Origin: Morinoia aosen | Lineage: Eukaryota; Arthropoda; Malacostraca; Amphipoda; Talitridae | Assembly: GCA_030386875.1 (NCBI GenBank) | Contig: CM059556.1 | Span: forward strand, 36,806,964 to 36,870,963 | Length of the DNA stretch: 64,000 nt | Reading direction: 5' to 3' | Part shown: one piece after another, positions 34,793-45,292 of the stretch | Layout: every line of letters starts with the position of its first letter | Position numbering within the stretch: position 1 is the first letter of the stretch | Translations under genes and position numbers: made by a program | The notes under the pieces: generated by a model | What the model was told of the DNA's origin: nothing | Seen by the model: the letters and a program-made list of their open reading frames with translations, nothing else | The model's database searches: none

Positions 34793-37700
34793 GTGAAGGT
34801 AGTAAGGGGGATTTGAAACAGATTGAGCCCGAGTTAATTAGCGGTACCAAACTCGTTAAACTGGAGACCGTGGCAATCCCAGATACCACCGAAATAACCA
34901 AATCGTATGTTGACCCTGTGTTTAACTGTAAAAATAGATATAGTTTATTACAAGAAGAAGAGCTTGAAAATGACCATTGTCAAGGCAAAACGGTGGAATC
35001 ATATTTTTCTGTGTCCGTTGTAAAGAATGTTGATAAAAACGCTGGATTAGTGTCATTTAAGGAGTGCAACAAGCCGACTATAATTATTCGCAATAACGAT
35101 CAGTATTTGAATGCCTTAATTGACAGTGGATCGGAGAAGTGCCTTGTTAGTTACAGACAGATTAAAAATTTGAGTGATGAAGTCAAGCCGAGTAAATTAA
35201 GAGTCAAGGGAATAAGCGGAAAAAGCGACGTGACCGGTGAGGTAGAGTTATCCATTAAAATCCCGGGCACAAGTAAAGTAATTAAAACAAATGCACTCAT
35301 TGTTCGTGAAGCCAAATTTAATTATGATTTAATTCTAGGTCGTGACGTCTTAAAAGACGCCGTAATAAACTTCAGAGAGAAGGAACTTCTTTGGAATAAT
35401 GTTGCAATTCCTTTTCAAGATCTAAATGTGGAACCTTTGTTAAGCAGAGAAGCTGTAATGCAAAAAATAATGAAGAGTGATTGTCTGTTATCAGAGATTG
35501 CGGTCGCCAGAAAGACCAAGAGTCAATTAAAAAATGCTGACTGCGGCAGAAACAATGCTGACTGCAGGAGAGAAAATGCTGACTGCAGGACAATGAGAGC
35601 TGAGGTAGCTCAGAGACAGAGCATGAGAGCTGCGGTAGCTCAGGCACAGACAATGAGAACAAAACAATTAATTGTTCATTGTAATCAGGCTGAAGTACCT
35701 GGTAATTCGCTTAACGTTGTTTATGGGTTCATTAGGAAACCAATTGTAGGAGAATATATGGTGGTCAAAAGATATTTTGACAATGGTGCTTTAATAGCTG
35801 ACTCAATTGTGCAAGTAAATGAGGACGGTGTGGTACCGGTCATGATTCTAAATGCTAACGAGGAGACGTTGTACTTCTCTGAGAACACGATGCTATGCAA
35901 CGTGGAGTTGGTAAAAGCTGATGATATTGAGAGCGAAATGTATTTAACAAGTGTTGACACAGCGCTCAGAGATGCGTGTGAGGTTGAAGTAAATTTTGTT
36001 GCGGGGCCAGATACGATGGAAGTTAAATCGACATGTGGCGGAAGGAATGCCATAGTTGATAGGAAACTTTGTTCGGAAGCTGATACTCGTGGCAGAGGTG
36101 CAATTTCTGTTGATATTGTTGATAATAAGAAGTTAGAATCGAGTGGAGAAGGTGGAGAAAAGGAGTTACGCCGTAACTTGACCATAAATGATATTTCCTG
36201 TAATGAAGAAGACATTCAATTACCTTTAGTTAATTTGTTAAATAAATTCCGTGACGTAGTAACTTTGGAGGGAGAAAAAATAGGTGTAACCAACATTTTG
36301 AAGCATCATATTCAGTTGAAGACTGATGCGCCTGTGTTAAATTTAGCTCCCTACCGAATACCTCATAAGTACCAAGAAGAGGTAATGAGAATAACTAACG
36401 ATATGCGCGATCAGGGAATAATAGAGGAGTCATCTTCTGAGTTCAATTTCCCTGTCATTATAGTTAAAAAAAAATCGGGAGATTTACGGCCCGTTATTGA
36501 TTTCCGTGCTTTGAATAAAGTTTTAATTAAACATTCATATCCAATTCCCAGAATTGACGAGATTTTGTCGACCTTAGGTAATAACACGTGGTTCTCTAAT
36601 CTTGATCTGCGCTCGGCATTTCATCAAATTGAGTTAGAACAAGAGAGTAGAAAATACACGGCATTTACCGTAAATTACCGTAAATATCAATTCTGCCGTG
36701 TACCATTCGGTCTTTCTACGTCTCCGGGAATATTTCAAAGAGTCATGACATCTGCACTTGCACCCATTCTGGGTAAACTAGCTTTCGTCTTCCTAGACGA
36801 TATCCTGGTGTTCTCAAAAAATAAAGATCAGCACTTGGCTGATATAGAAATTGTCCTTAAAATGCTGCGGTCCGGTAAATTATCCTTAAAGCTTGAGAAA
36901 TGCCATTTCTTCAAGAAAGAACTCGAATATCTGGGCCATATAATTGCCGCAGATGGAATTAAATGCAAATATTCAAAAAAATTACAAGAATGCCGAGCGC
37001 CAACCAATGTTAAAGAATTACAACAGTTTTTAGGTTTAGCGAATTATTTCCGCAGTTTTCTACCAAATTTCGCGGAGATAGCAAGTCCCTTGTATACACT
37101 TTTGAGAAAAAATGTAGTTTATACTTGGACTGCCGAATGTCAAAAAAGTTTTGAGGTTATGAAATCTCTATTGACTTCTGACACAGTTCTGAGACATCCC
37201 GACTATACTAAAGAATTCCATGTTTTCACAGACGCTTCCAATTCAGGAATTGGTGCTGTTTTAATGCAAGCAGATGATTCAAGCGACAAAATTCTAAGAC
37301 CCATAGCTTACTATAGTAAAAATTTAAACTCCAGCCAGCGCCGGTACGCGACTACGAAAAAAGAATTCTACGCGATACACGCGGCCTTAAAACATTTTAG
37401 ATACTTAATTACAGGGTATACGGTTCGCGTCTACACCGACCACCGCCCTCTTGCACCACTGTTCAATAAAAAATTACCAGACGATACCAGTATGTCACGC
37501 TGGTGCATTAACGTAAACTCCTATGACCCAGTGGTTAAATACCTTCCTGGCAAGGAAAATGTTGTGGCTGACTATTTGAGCAGATTACCTATTAATAACG
37601 AGAAACTAAATCTTAAAGAACTAAATTCTTGTGACGATTTGAAATCAGAATTTGAATCGGAAGTTTGCATTGCAGAGACACGTGCACGGAAGCGACAGAC

Positions 37701-39057
37701 GCACGCTCGCATGACGACCGACGAAGCAGACGACCTGCCGGTTAGAGACAGTCTTGACCGAGACAAACACGCTTGTCCCAAGCTGCTTAGTTACGTACCA
37801 ACTGAAGCTGAGATATCTTGGACGATTAAGGAATTTATCGACGAACAAAACAACGACGCTTTCTGTATAAAGATTAAGAATGCTTTGTTGCATGACAGTG
37901 TTTCGACTATTCCTGACTTAGATAAATTTCTAATGTTAAATAATATTCTTTATAGACGTAGAGAAATTGATAATCGACCGAGTACAATTTTGACTGCAGT
38001 TGTTCCTAATTCATTAATGAGTAAAGCTATCCTAGCGATACATAGTTTGTATCACGTAGATCACAAACATACTTTGTTCAAATTTAAGTTGAAATATTGG
38101 AATCAATTAGAGAAAACAATTGTGCGCAAAGTTGTTCAGCATTGCGAGGTGTGTAAGATTATTAAAGCACGACCCTCAGTTCCAATCAAAATTTTAACAG
38201 CTCCAATAGCTACGAAACCTTTCGAAGTTGTATCAATTGATTTGCTGGGGCCACTTAAAGTAACTGATAATGGGAATAAATATATTCTTGTTGTGATTGA
38301 CCTGTTTTCAAGGTTTTGTCGTTTATATGCAATTTCAAATCGAAATACAGAAACAGTGATTTCTTGCTTAAGCAACTGTTTCTCGCTACTCGGGTACCCT
38401 AAGACGCTCATTTCAGATAATGCTTATGAGTTTAAATCAGTGGCTCTCAAACAATTTGCAAAATTACATGCCATTTCAAAAAGAGAAGTTTTGGCTTATA
38501 GCCCACATTCTAATGCAATTGTGGAACGCAACAATAAAAAAATTACGAATCTGTTAAAGCTCTATATTAATACGCTTGTTAATGTAGAGTGGGACCAATT
38601 ATTGGAAGTAGTAGAAAATGCCTTGAATAATTCTTTAAACTCTACTATTGGCGAAACACCAAGCTATATAATGTTCAATCGCGATACGTGTGCCTATTAT
38701 CAGTCTGACAGTTTCGATTCAGTAATTTACAGTTTTGATGAAGAAATAGATTTAGTGAATATTAGAGCTAGAGAAGCCGTTCGGACAGTAGAAAATATAC
38801 GAAATTTAATTATTAACAACACAACAGAGCGAAATCTTTATAGAAACCTTAAGCGGCGCGATAAGGATATTCAAGTTGGTGACAGAGTCCTATTAAGGAA
38901 TCATAACAAGAACCATAAATTGGAATTAACTTGGATTGGGCCTGCGGTCGTCCAAAAGGTTAAACGTAATTACGCTGATATTAAAATTGGATCTAAAATC
39001 GTTAGAAGTAACCTTAATCATGTTTTACCGCTCAAAAAGGTAAAATCTGTGAGTTAA
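34780..39057 (+). CDS. pol: Pol polyprotein: protease, reverse transcriptase, RNase H, integrase
   Basis: The open frame runs from 34780 to TAA 39055-39057, about 1,425 codons, probably made as Gag-Pol by -1 frameshifting since no good ATG opens it. Residues below are counted from 34813. Protease: LIDSGSE, Asp ~104. RT: DLRPVIDFRALN, DLRSAFHQI, PFGLSTSPGIF and the FLDD catalytic box at ~660-663. RNase H: FTDAS near 807 and TDHRPL. Integrase: HHCC finger (His ~1077, Cys ~1111 and ~1114), then Asp 1143, Asp 1202 and Glu 1238, a DD35E spacing. A GPY/F-like WIGP motif is near 1374. No chromodomain is evident. Between protease and RT lies a ~600-residue-free-of-motif stretch with short internal repeats (35533-35663). 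No stop or frameshift was seen. Confidence 0.95.
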   Translation, partial: FFKLGEGSKGDLKQIEPELISGTKLVKLETVAIPDTTEITKSYVDPVFNCKNRYSLLQEEELENDHCQGKTVESYFSVSVVKNVDKNAGLVSFKECNKPTIIIRNNDQYLNALIDSGSEKCLVSYRQIKNLSDEVKPSKLRVKGISGKSDVTGEVELSIKIPGTSKVIKTNALIVREAKFNYDLILGRDVLKDAVINFREKELLWNNVAIPFQDLNVEPLLSREAVMQKIMKSDCLLSEIAVARKTKSQLKNADCGRNNADCRRENADCRTMRAEVAQRQSMRAAVAQAQTMRTKQLIVHCNQAEVPGNSLNVVYGFIRKPIVGEYMVVKRYFDNGALIADSIVQVNEDGVVPVMILNANEETLYFSENTMLCNVELVKADDIESEMYLTSVDTALRDACEVEVNFVAGPDTMEVKSTCGGRNAIVDRKLCSEADTRGRGAISVDIVDNKKLESSGEGGEKELRRNLTINDISCNEEDIQLPLVNLLNKFRDVVTLEGEKIGVTNILKHHIQLKTDAPVLNLAPYRIPHKYQEEVMRITNDMRDQGIIEESSSEFNFPVIIVKKKSGDLRPVIDFRALNKVLIKHSYPIPRIDEILSTLGNNTWFSNLDLRSAFHQIELEQESRKYTAFTVNYRKYQFCRVPFGLSTSPGIFQRVMTSALAPILGKLAFVFLDDILVFSKNKDQHLADIEIVLKMLRSGKLSLKLEKCHFFKKELEYLGHIIAADGIKCKYSKKLQECRAPTNVKELQQFLGLANYFRSFLPNFAEIASPLYTLLRKNVVYTWTAECQKSFEVMKSLLTSDTVLRHPDYTKEFHVFTDASNSGIGAVLMQADDSSDKILRPIAYYSKNLNSSQRRYATTKKEFYAIHAALKHFRYLITGYTVRVYTDHRPLAPLFNKKLPDDTSMSRWCINVNSYDPVVKYLPGKENVVADYLSRLPINNEKLNLKELNSCDDLKSEFESEVCIAETRARKRQTHARMTTDEADDLPVRDSLDRDKHACPKLLSYVPTEAEISWTIKEFIDEQNNDAFCIKIKNALLHDSVSTIPDLDKFLMLNNILYRRREIDNRPSTILTAVVPNSLMSKAILAIHSLYHVDHKHTLFKFKLKYWNQLEKTIVRKVVQHCEVCKIIKARPSVPIKILTAPIATKPFEVVSIDLLGPLKVTDNGNKYILVVIDLFSRFCRLYAISNRNTETVISCLSNCFSLLGYPKTLISDNAYEFKSVALKQFAKLHAISKREVLAYSPHSNAIVERNNKKITNLLKLYINTLVNVEWDQLLEVVENALNNSLNSTIGETPSYIMFNRDTCAYYQSDSFDSVIYSFDEEIDLVNIRAREAVRTVENIRNLIINNTTERNLYRNLKRRDKDIQVGDRVLLRNHNKNHKLELTWIGPAVVQKVKRNYADIKIGSKIVRSNLNHVLPLKKVKSVS
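35533..35663 (+). repeat. In-frame tandem repeats inside pol
   Basis: Three 21-bp units (AATGCTGACTGCRGSAGA type; peptides NADCGRN, NADCRRE, NADCRT) are followed by two 30-bp units (MRAEVAQRQS, MRAAVAQAQT). They lie in the protease-RT linker, keep the frame and probably arose by local duplication. Confidence 0.85.
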
Positions 39058-39763
39058 AAAGACGAATTCATTCGACTATGTGACGTGCTAACTAATCGAC
39101 GAGTAATATTACCCTTTTACAATTTTTTTTAACCTTTTACCGTTGTTTTACCGTTGTTTATAAATAATGTTAAGAGATATAATCATAATTTTAGAAGCGT
39201 TTTCTTGGCTATATGCAATATGCTTGCATTTATATTAATCTCAGTAATCAATGCGTTGTGTTTTAATATGTTAATCTTAATGTTGCTTTATGCTCAAGTA
39301 ACTTGATGTAAATGTTAGACATTTACCCCAGAGGAATTTGTACTGTCTCGTCTAGCTGTCGCTAAGACGTTTCATTAATTCTTTTCTCGGATTCACCCAG
39401 ACATCCGTTTTGCTAAATTGACAGTTTTAATCATGAACGATGCGCCGACGGCGAATTGCAAATCGCTGAGGTTGCTGTTCACCTTGCGAGATGGGTTGTT
39501 TTGACGCTGCGGCCGTATGCTGCGGTCTCGCGCCGAGCTATTTTTGTTCCGTCGGAATGTCCGGCAATCAGCAAATTTAGATTGCATTCATGAGAAAGGT
39601 GTCTTGTCACCGGTCACACATGATCAGCGTTTAATTGCTTTAGGCAAGACTATCGTGGTTGTCAAGGACAGTTGTCAGACAACCGAGAGTTGATACCAAA
39701 TTGTATGTTGTATTTATTTTATTTAAACGGCCGTGCTAATCTTTCTGTATCTCTTCCTTGCAG
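39058..39763 (+). other. pol-ORF3 spacer with splice-acceptor-like end
   Basis: About 700 bp without a long ORF. It ends in a pyrimidine-rich stretch and CAG (39761-39763, TCTCTTCCTTGCAG), a good match to a 3' splice site just before ORF3. A donor was not located. Confidence 0.5.
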
Positions 39764-39770
39764 GATTTAC

Positions 39771-40097
39771 ATGAACGCCTTCTACATGGGGGCGAAGGTA
39801 TCATTGGTGGACGTCAATACGCTATCAACGGCGTTAGCGAAGAACCAAGGAGCCAGTGAAGCATTTTTAAAGGACTTGGTGAATACCAATGCCCGGGCAG
39901 ATTTGCTACCCGACTCAATAACGGATGTCATGATAATGGTGTTGGCATTGACGACAATTGTCCTGGGGGCAATGATTTACTATACGAAGAGGGGCCTGGA
40001 GGCCTTGGCTGACCGAGCTGAGCGGCTAGAAGACTTTCAGCTGAGACGGTTACCACCTAGGGGAGCAGCTAGGTATGTTCAGCAAGATCAAGTCTGA
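39771..40097 (+). CDS. ORF3: small putative single-pass membrane protein
   Basis: 108 codons from ATG 39771 to TGA; an in-frame ATG at 39705 would add 22 residues. Residues ~55-75 form a hydrophobic segment (VMIMVLALTTIVLGAMIYYT) followed by a basic, charged tail (KRGLEALADRAERLE, RRLPPRG). One predicted membrane span and no other recognised motif. Its place after pol matches the env slot of errantivirus-like elements, but it is far shorter than an envelope protein. It may be expressed from a spliced RNA through the acceptor at 39763. Function unknown; it could also be non-functional. Confidence 0.5.
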   Translation: MNAFYMGAKVSLVDVNTLSTALAKNQGASEAFLKDLVNTNARADLLPDSITDVMIMVLALTTIVLGAMIYYTKRGLEALADRAERLEDFQLRRLPPRGAARYVQQDQV

Positions 40098-41758
40098 ACT
40101 GTAGCGACGAACTTGGAAAGGAGTAAAAAGGAAAATTAATAATTGAAAAGATGTAGTAGAAAAGTTATTTACTCTAAGAAAATTTAATTGACATTAGAAA
40201 AGTTATTTGAAAAAGGCGCGCAGTGATTGCAGGGTATGCATGTCGCATGAAACACGCGATAAAATATGCCCGCGGTGCTCTTTACTCTATTTTAAATCTA
40301 TTTAACCCATATGTTTAATTTAAGTATACTGTTTTTCATATTGACGCAAAAAATTTAATTAGCACATGCGTTACTTGTTTTGGTGTTAGAGGTGACATTT
40401 ATAAATTGAATATGTTGTGTTTTGATTACAGTGTTTTTTAATTGTGTGACAATTCGAAATTCGAAAATGGCGGAAATTTTAAAAATGATTCATTGCGATT
40501 TTTTATTTTGTTTTTGTTTAAATTTTTCTAATAGGGATATTATGCGAAGACACAAAAGGTATTTGCGATGATGCAACGGGTAATTATTTTTTTAAGTTGA
40601 TTTGGCGTAGGTTGTTTTAAAAAAATATTCAAATGGCGTTTCAATATGACCCTTTTTACACCATTCTTCACGGCTGTCGACGTGCTGATTATATTTAAGC
40701 ACGGTAAGTCAGTTGCTTTGCTTCTTTGCATATTTTTGATTGCTTTGCTTTTTGCTTTTAGTTATTAAGTTTTTATGATAACATGCCTTAAATTTTGTGC
40801 TGAAGTCGTGACAAAGATTTTTTTTCTTAAAGGTTGATTGAGGTAATGAGTTACGAATTTTAATGGGTTGAAAAAGGTTTTAAAATTTTAGTAGAATGCG
40901 GTGTTTCTAAATGTTGTTTTTCGGCGGTGTATTAATTATAATTTTAGTGTTCTAGAAAGTTTGACCTGATCATTATGCAATCTTTGGCGTTCTATTACTT
41001 TTGCAATGTGGATAACCTAACCGATTCGGCAGGGGGTGAATTGGTAAAAAGCATTTTCTTTTAGCATGCGTTTTATTGTGTTCTAGTTTTAGTTTAGAAC
41101 TTGGGTTCTAGATTTAGTTGTGCGTTTTATTAATCAACGTGTTTGTTGCGTTACCCTATAATCATTTCTTGGGAATGGTAATGCAACATTGCTAGTTTCG
41201 GTAGTGTAAGTAACGGTAAATGCTTTTTAGCATGGTTCCTAAATTAAAATTCTAAAATTCTAAATTTAAATTCTTCCTCCGCGTTCAAGTTTTTAATGCA
41301 TAGAATGCGTTACCTACAGTATAAGTGCTTTGCGTTATCCTATATCTTTTTTGGTAATGTAACCGTTCTTGCTTGACGTTTAGCGTGGCGTTTGTTTCAA
41401 GTTAAAAGTATTAACCTTAGTAGTTTTAGTGTTTTAGTTAAACCTGGTATGCGTATAGTGTTCGCTGGAAGCTACCTTGTTAATGCTTATTTCTGTTGCG
41501 GAAAACTACAATAATGCTTGGCTGGTGCGATTTATCAATTGATTAATATAATTTTTTTTATGATTATGGATGTTGTCACAGTTAACGTAAATTGGTTCCG
41601 AATACTTACGAAGAACGAGTTGTTAACGATGCTTGAGAGTATATTTGCCCTTAAGATTTTAGTTTTGGGCAGAGATTGTGTTTATTTTGGGTCGAATGCG
41701 TCTAAATTGGGTAATTAGTTTTGCGGTTTATTTTTGAAAATGTAGCCTCTCTAGTATT
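40098..41758 (+). other. 3' non-coding region of the LTR element
   Basis: About 1.66 kb of AT-rich sequence with repeated words such as GTTCTAG and GCGTTAC, no supported ORF and no similarity to known domains. Unusually long for this element class. Confidence 0.6.
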
Positions 41759-41768
41759 AAAGGGGGGG
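41759..41768 (+). promoter_or_regulatory. Polypurine tract
   Basis: AAAGGGGGGG ends 5 nt before the 3' LTR; it would prime plus-strand DNA synthesis. Confidence 0.85.
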
Positions 41769-41773
41769 TGTTA

Positions 41774-41940
41774 TGTACGGGCACGTTGTATCTGTCTGGA
41801 TATCTGGAGTCTGTATTAGCAGTACATAAAAGCCGTTGCTGTCGAGGCTTAGGGGCTCAATCTACCGATTCCCATCCTGCTGTCAACACCTAGTGGAATA
41901 AACTCGCCAAGCTCACCATACTTGTTTCTCTGACCGCACA
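41774..41940 (+). repeat. 3' LTR
   Basis: 167 bp, the same as the 5' LTR at every position compared by eye. AATAAA at 41897-41902 would direct 3' processing. CTCC follows at 41941-41944. Confidence 0.95.
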
Positions 41941-41944
41941 CTCC

Positions 41945-42380
41945 GGAGTGGAGTGTAGCTCCTTATCTTTGTGCAGTACGCGGTCTGAACTCGATTTTTC
42001 TTTCGGCACCGAAAACAAGATTTCTGTTTAAACGAATTCTTTGAATTCTTGCTTAGAGTAGGACATGTGTTTTACTTCAGTATAGACTTCCTTGTACAGA
42101 AATTGCGAGAATGTGTTTGAAAAGGCAACCGAAACTGTAAACAGAAATGGATTTCTTTTTTGCTTTAAAAGCACGGCTGCTAAAAATAAGTTCTCACAGA
42201 TAAATGTAGTGAGGTACATACATCCGACAGAAAGATTGAAAGCTGTACTTCATTTTTATCATCTTGCCATGTGGATTCTACGAAGTCTGCTAAAGAAAGA
42301 TCCAACTTTTGTGGGACTTTTACTTAACATACCTACAACTTCGCGGATATTATTTTGTCTTCTTCGCAGCATTCGCCGTT
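41945..42380. other. Non-coding flank
   Basis: No gene recognised. The ~100 codons open from 42092 before the array have no known domain. Confidence 0.45.
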
Positions 42381-43249
42381 GTTTTCATTTCTTGTTTTCG
42401 TCTCTTGTTTTCATTTCTTGTTTTATTTCTTGTTTTCATTTCTTGTTTTCATCTCTTGTTTTCATTTCTTGTTTTCATCTCTTGTTTTCATTTCTTGTTT
42501 TCATCTCTTGTTTTCATTTCTTGTTTTCATCTCTTGTTTTCATTTCTTGTTTTCATCTCTTGTTTTCATTTCTTGTTTTCATCTCTTGTTTTCATTTCTT
42601 GTTTTCATCTCTTGTTTTCATTTCTTGTTTTTATTTCTTGTTTTCATTTCTTGTTTTAATTTCTTGTTTTCATCTCTTTTTTTCATCTCTTGTTTTCATT
42701 TCTTGTTTTCATTTCTTGTTTTCATCTCTTGTTTTCATCTCTTGTTTTCATCTCTTGTTTTCATTTCTTGTTTTCATTTCTTGTTTTCATTTCTTGTTTT
42801 CATTTCTTGTTTTCATCTCTCGTTTTCATTTCTAAATTTCATTTTTTGTTTTCATCTCTTGTTTTCATTTCTTGTTTTCATCTCTTGTTTTCATTTCTTG
42901 TTTTCATTTCTTGTTTTCATCTCTTGTTTTCATTTCTTGTTTTCATTTCTTTTTTTCATCTCTTGTTTTCATTTCTTGTTTTTATTTCTTGTTTTCATCT
43001 CTTGTTTTCATTTCTTGTTTTCATTTCTTGTTTTCATCTCTTGTTTTCATTTCTAAATTTCATTTCTTGTTTTCATCTCTTGTTTTCATTTCTTGTTTTC
43101 ATCTCTTGTTTTCATTTCTTGTTTTCATTTCTTGTTTTCATCTCTTGTTTTCATTTCTTGTTTTCATTTCTTGTTTTCATCTCTTGTTTTCATTTCTTGT
43201 TTTTATTTCTTGTTTTCATCTCTTGTTTTCATTTCTTGTTTTCATTTCC
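42381..43249. repeat. 13-bp TTTTCATYTCTTG minisatellite
   Basis: About 66 units of 13 bp in which ATTTC and ATCTC variants partly alternate, so 26- and 39-bp periods appear. Strongly pyrimidine-rich on +. The Phe/Leu/Ser/Cys frames (up to 247 codons) are repeat products. Confidence 0.95.
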
Positions 43250-43646
43250 TCACCGTTCATGTGTTCCGTGAAACTCTATATCAGTGATGGCTTGAAGCTG
43301 TGTCTTCGAATTATTTTTACTTTCTTAATTTCCACAGCTCTTTGGAAACGAAGTGCCTTCAAGGAAATTTTGATTTAAGGAAATGCTAAAATTTTAACGA
43401 AGCTTAACCTTGTGAGTAAGGGAAGTTGGAGAGCTTGGCAAGAAATTCTGACTTGAAGAAAAATGCAAATTTCGACGGGCTTAATCTAGTGAGTTAGGAA
43501 GTATAGCAGTTCCATTCTTGGCCAGAATTTGCAAGCAAGCAGATACGAGCTGTGGTGGTGTGAAATCCAGCGGCTATTCTTGCACTGCTCAGGCTTCTTC
43601 CAGCGTAGATTTCCCCCAAAAAGTTTGAACAATTTATACAATTTAA
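43250..43646. other. Non-coding DNA with a diverged ~80-bp duplication
   Basis: About 43368-43440 and 43441-43505 share GAAATTYTGAYTTRARGAAA and CTTAAYCTWGTGAGT blocks. Confidence 0.5.
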
Positions 43647-43800
43647 ACAATTTATTTACCACAGGAGATACAGAGGTAGAATGTTTCTCAAGTCTAGTAC
43701 AATGGTCAAAGTTGAGTATAGCTACCTGTGGGCACGAATAAGTTCAGCGACTTCTAGGGGATCCTACCATCAGCGTTATTCTAAGGTGTACAATAATGTT
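43647..43800 (+). repeat. Dispersed family X, copy 2
   Basis: Matches 12447-12600 along its length (GAGTATAGCTACCTGTGGGC, GAATAAGTTCAGC, ACTTCTAGGG). Confidence 0.7.
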
Positions 43801-44269
43801 CGTAAAGCAATTACGTTGTACTGCTTGTTGGCATTCTGGCCTCTTGCTACGGTGTGCTGACATTTTCTCCTCCAGAAAATCGTTTATCTTCACTGTCTGA
43901 CGAGAATACTAAGAGGTTTGTAGACGTATTCACCGAGACGGCTCTAGTTTGAAACTGATCAGAGATAGTCCGATGCTACATAAAAGACAAAAAAAAATTT
44001 AATTTCGATAGAGTTAAGACATGAAACGTTTAACATCGGTTTTTAACATATCTAAACATTAACATCTTTAGTTGATAACCATATATTGGTATCGTAATAC
44101 CCATATACAATGTCGAAAAAAAAATGATTGAGGGAAAAGCACAACAAAATGAGTTCACTCCGTTGCATAATGTTAATTTGACAGTGTTGAGGTACTTTGA
44201 TGCTAAAATGCAGCCTGGTTCTGATTTTTTGATGATAATTCACTCGTTTCCTGGGAAGGGAGTTTGTCG
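43801..44269. other. Non-coding DNA
   Basis: Nothing recognised. Confidence 0.4.
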
Positions 44270-44725
44270 AAGAGGAGTTTTTCATAATACTGCTGACCGA
44301 CCTGTAGTCACTAAATCAATTTTAATAAATGCTTAACACTTTGAGTCCGAAGTGGTACATATGTGTACCACTAGGTAAATTGTTCATTTACGTACCGGAG
44401 AATACGAATAACATTTCAACTATTTTTCTAACTTTTCCGAAATAAATTTTAGAGTAAAAGGTAACATATTAGGGTTCACCCAGTATTCTTTAAACATTTT
44501 AAAAAGGTTTAAAATGTATTAGAGCAGAAAAGCCGGTTTTTCAAAACGACTTCTTCTAGCCTAACCAAGCTGACCGTAGCAACCGCACAACCGTAGTCAA
44601 CGTGTTAATGAAAGCTAAATGAAGGCACGATCCAGTTAATATTTGCTGTTTTCAAAATTGATTACTACGATTGACTTTAAATTGAAACTGCACGTTGAGC
44701 TTCTGTTCAACCCGTCGCAGTTGGC
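44270..44725 (+). repeat. Dispersed family Y, copy 1 (interrupted)
   Basis: CTGCTGACCGACC...AGTCAC (44292 onward) and AAATGAAGGCACGATCCAGT...TTGATTACTAC (about 44618-44700) are adjacent in copy 2 but here lie ~265 bp apart. The intervening DNA contains a perfect hairpin AGTGGTACATATGTGTACCA (about 44351-44370). Confidence 0.6.
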
Positions 44726-45292
44726 TTATGCGAACACAGCGGCTCGCGAGCAGTGTTAAAAGTTTTTTTAACAAACTTCTTGCATATATTTTTGGCAATT
44801 ATAAATATTTATCGCACAGTTCAGTGAATATAAGTAGTACAAATTTGGCTCCGCGATACGTTCCCAGGTCACTAAAACTCTGCTTTGAAGCGTCAACGTT
44901 ACGCTTTCAAATAATTTTATCTAACAATCGATTCCAATTATCCTCTATGGTAGTGGAATTGAGTCCAGATCCTTCAGAAGCCATGCGGAAATGACGGGAT
45001 ATGTTGCTATCGTACGCCCAACAACTCCTCAGAATTGCATGGACAACTTTATTTTTTGCCTCACCAGCTTTGAACTTTTTTAAAAAAAACTCCACTGAAT
45101 GTCTTTTAATTTGAAATACATTGATACCAATTATTGCATGTCTGATCGTCCTTAAAAAGTTCAGCCCGCTTTCCATTCTACCTTATTGAAATGCATTGAG
45201 TAAAATAAATGAAGCAAAATATTTACCATCCATAAACTTCAAATGCAACATTTAAGCATCATGAAAAACAAATTCTATTCCAAAAATCAACA
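44726..45292. other. Non-coding DNA; one unassigned 89-codon frame
   Basis: A minus-strand frame at 44907-45176 looks less repetitive than most and has a Lys/Phe-rich middle, but matches no family I know. Not called as a gene. Confidence 0.4.

Larger units (their letters stand above)
31708..41944 (+). mobile_element. Complete Ty3/gypsy LTR retrotransposon with CTCC target duplication
   Basis: The element spans 31712-41940 (10,229 bp): 167-bp LTR, primer-binding site, ~1.45-kb leader, gag, pol, small ORF3, ~1.66-kb 3' region, polypurine tract, 167-bp LTR. The 4-bp CTCC repeat lies at 31708-31711 and 41941-41944. Domain order PR-RT-RNaseH-IN places it in Ty3/gypsy (Metaviridae), because Ty1/copia has integrase before RT. 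The LTRs match at every base by eye and gag and pol have no internal stop, so the insertion is young. All the proteins act in the element's own replication. Confidence 0.97.

Noticed and set aside
35372-36215. Minus-strand ORFs inside pol
   Set aside because: Antisense shadows of the well-supported pol frame.
39672-39770. TTG as the start of ORF3
   Set aside because: A eukaryotic ORF is unlikely to start there; ATG 39705 or ATG 39771 (just after a splice-acceptor-like CAG) is more plausible.
42092-43378. Phe/Leu/Ser/Cys-rich ORF resembling a membrane protein
   Set aside because: The hydrophobic part is the TTTTCATYTCTTG array; the ~100 leading codons match no family I know.
44907-45176. 89-codon minus-strand ORF as a host exon
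   Set aside because: No recognised domain, no convincing splice context, and the length is within chance for this composition.
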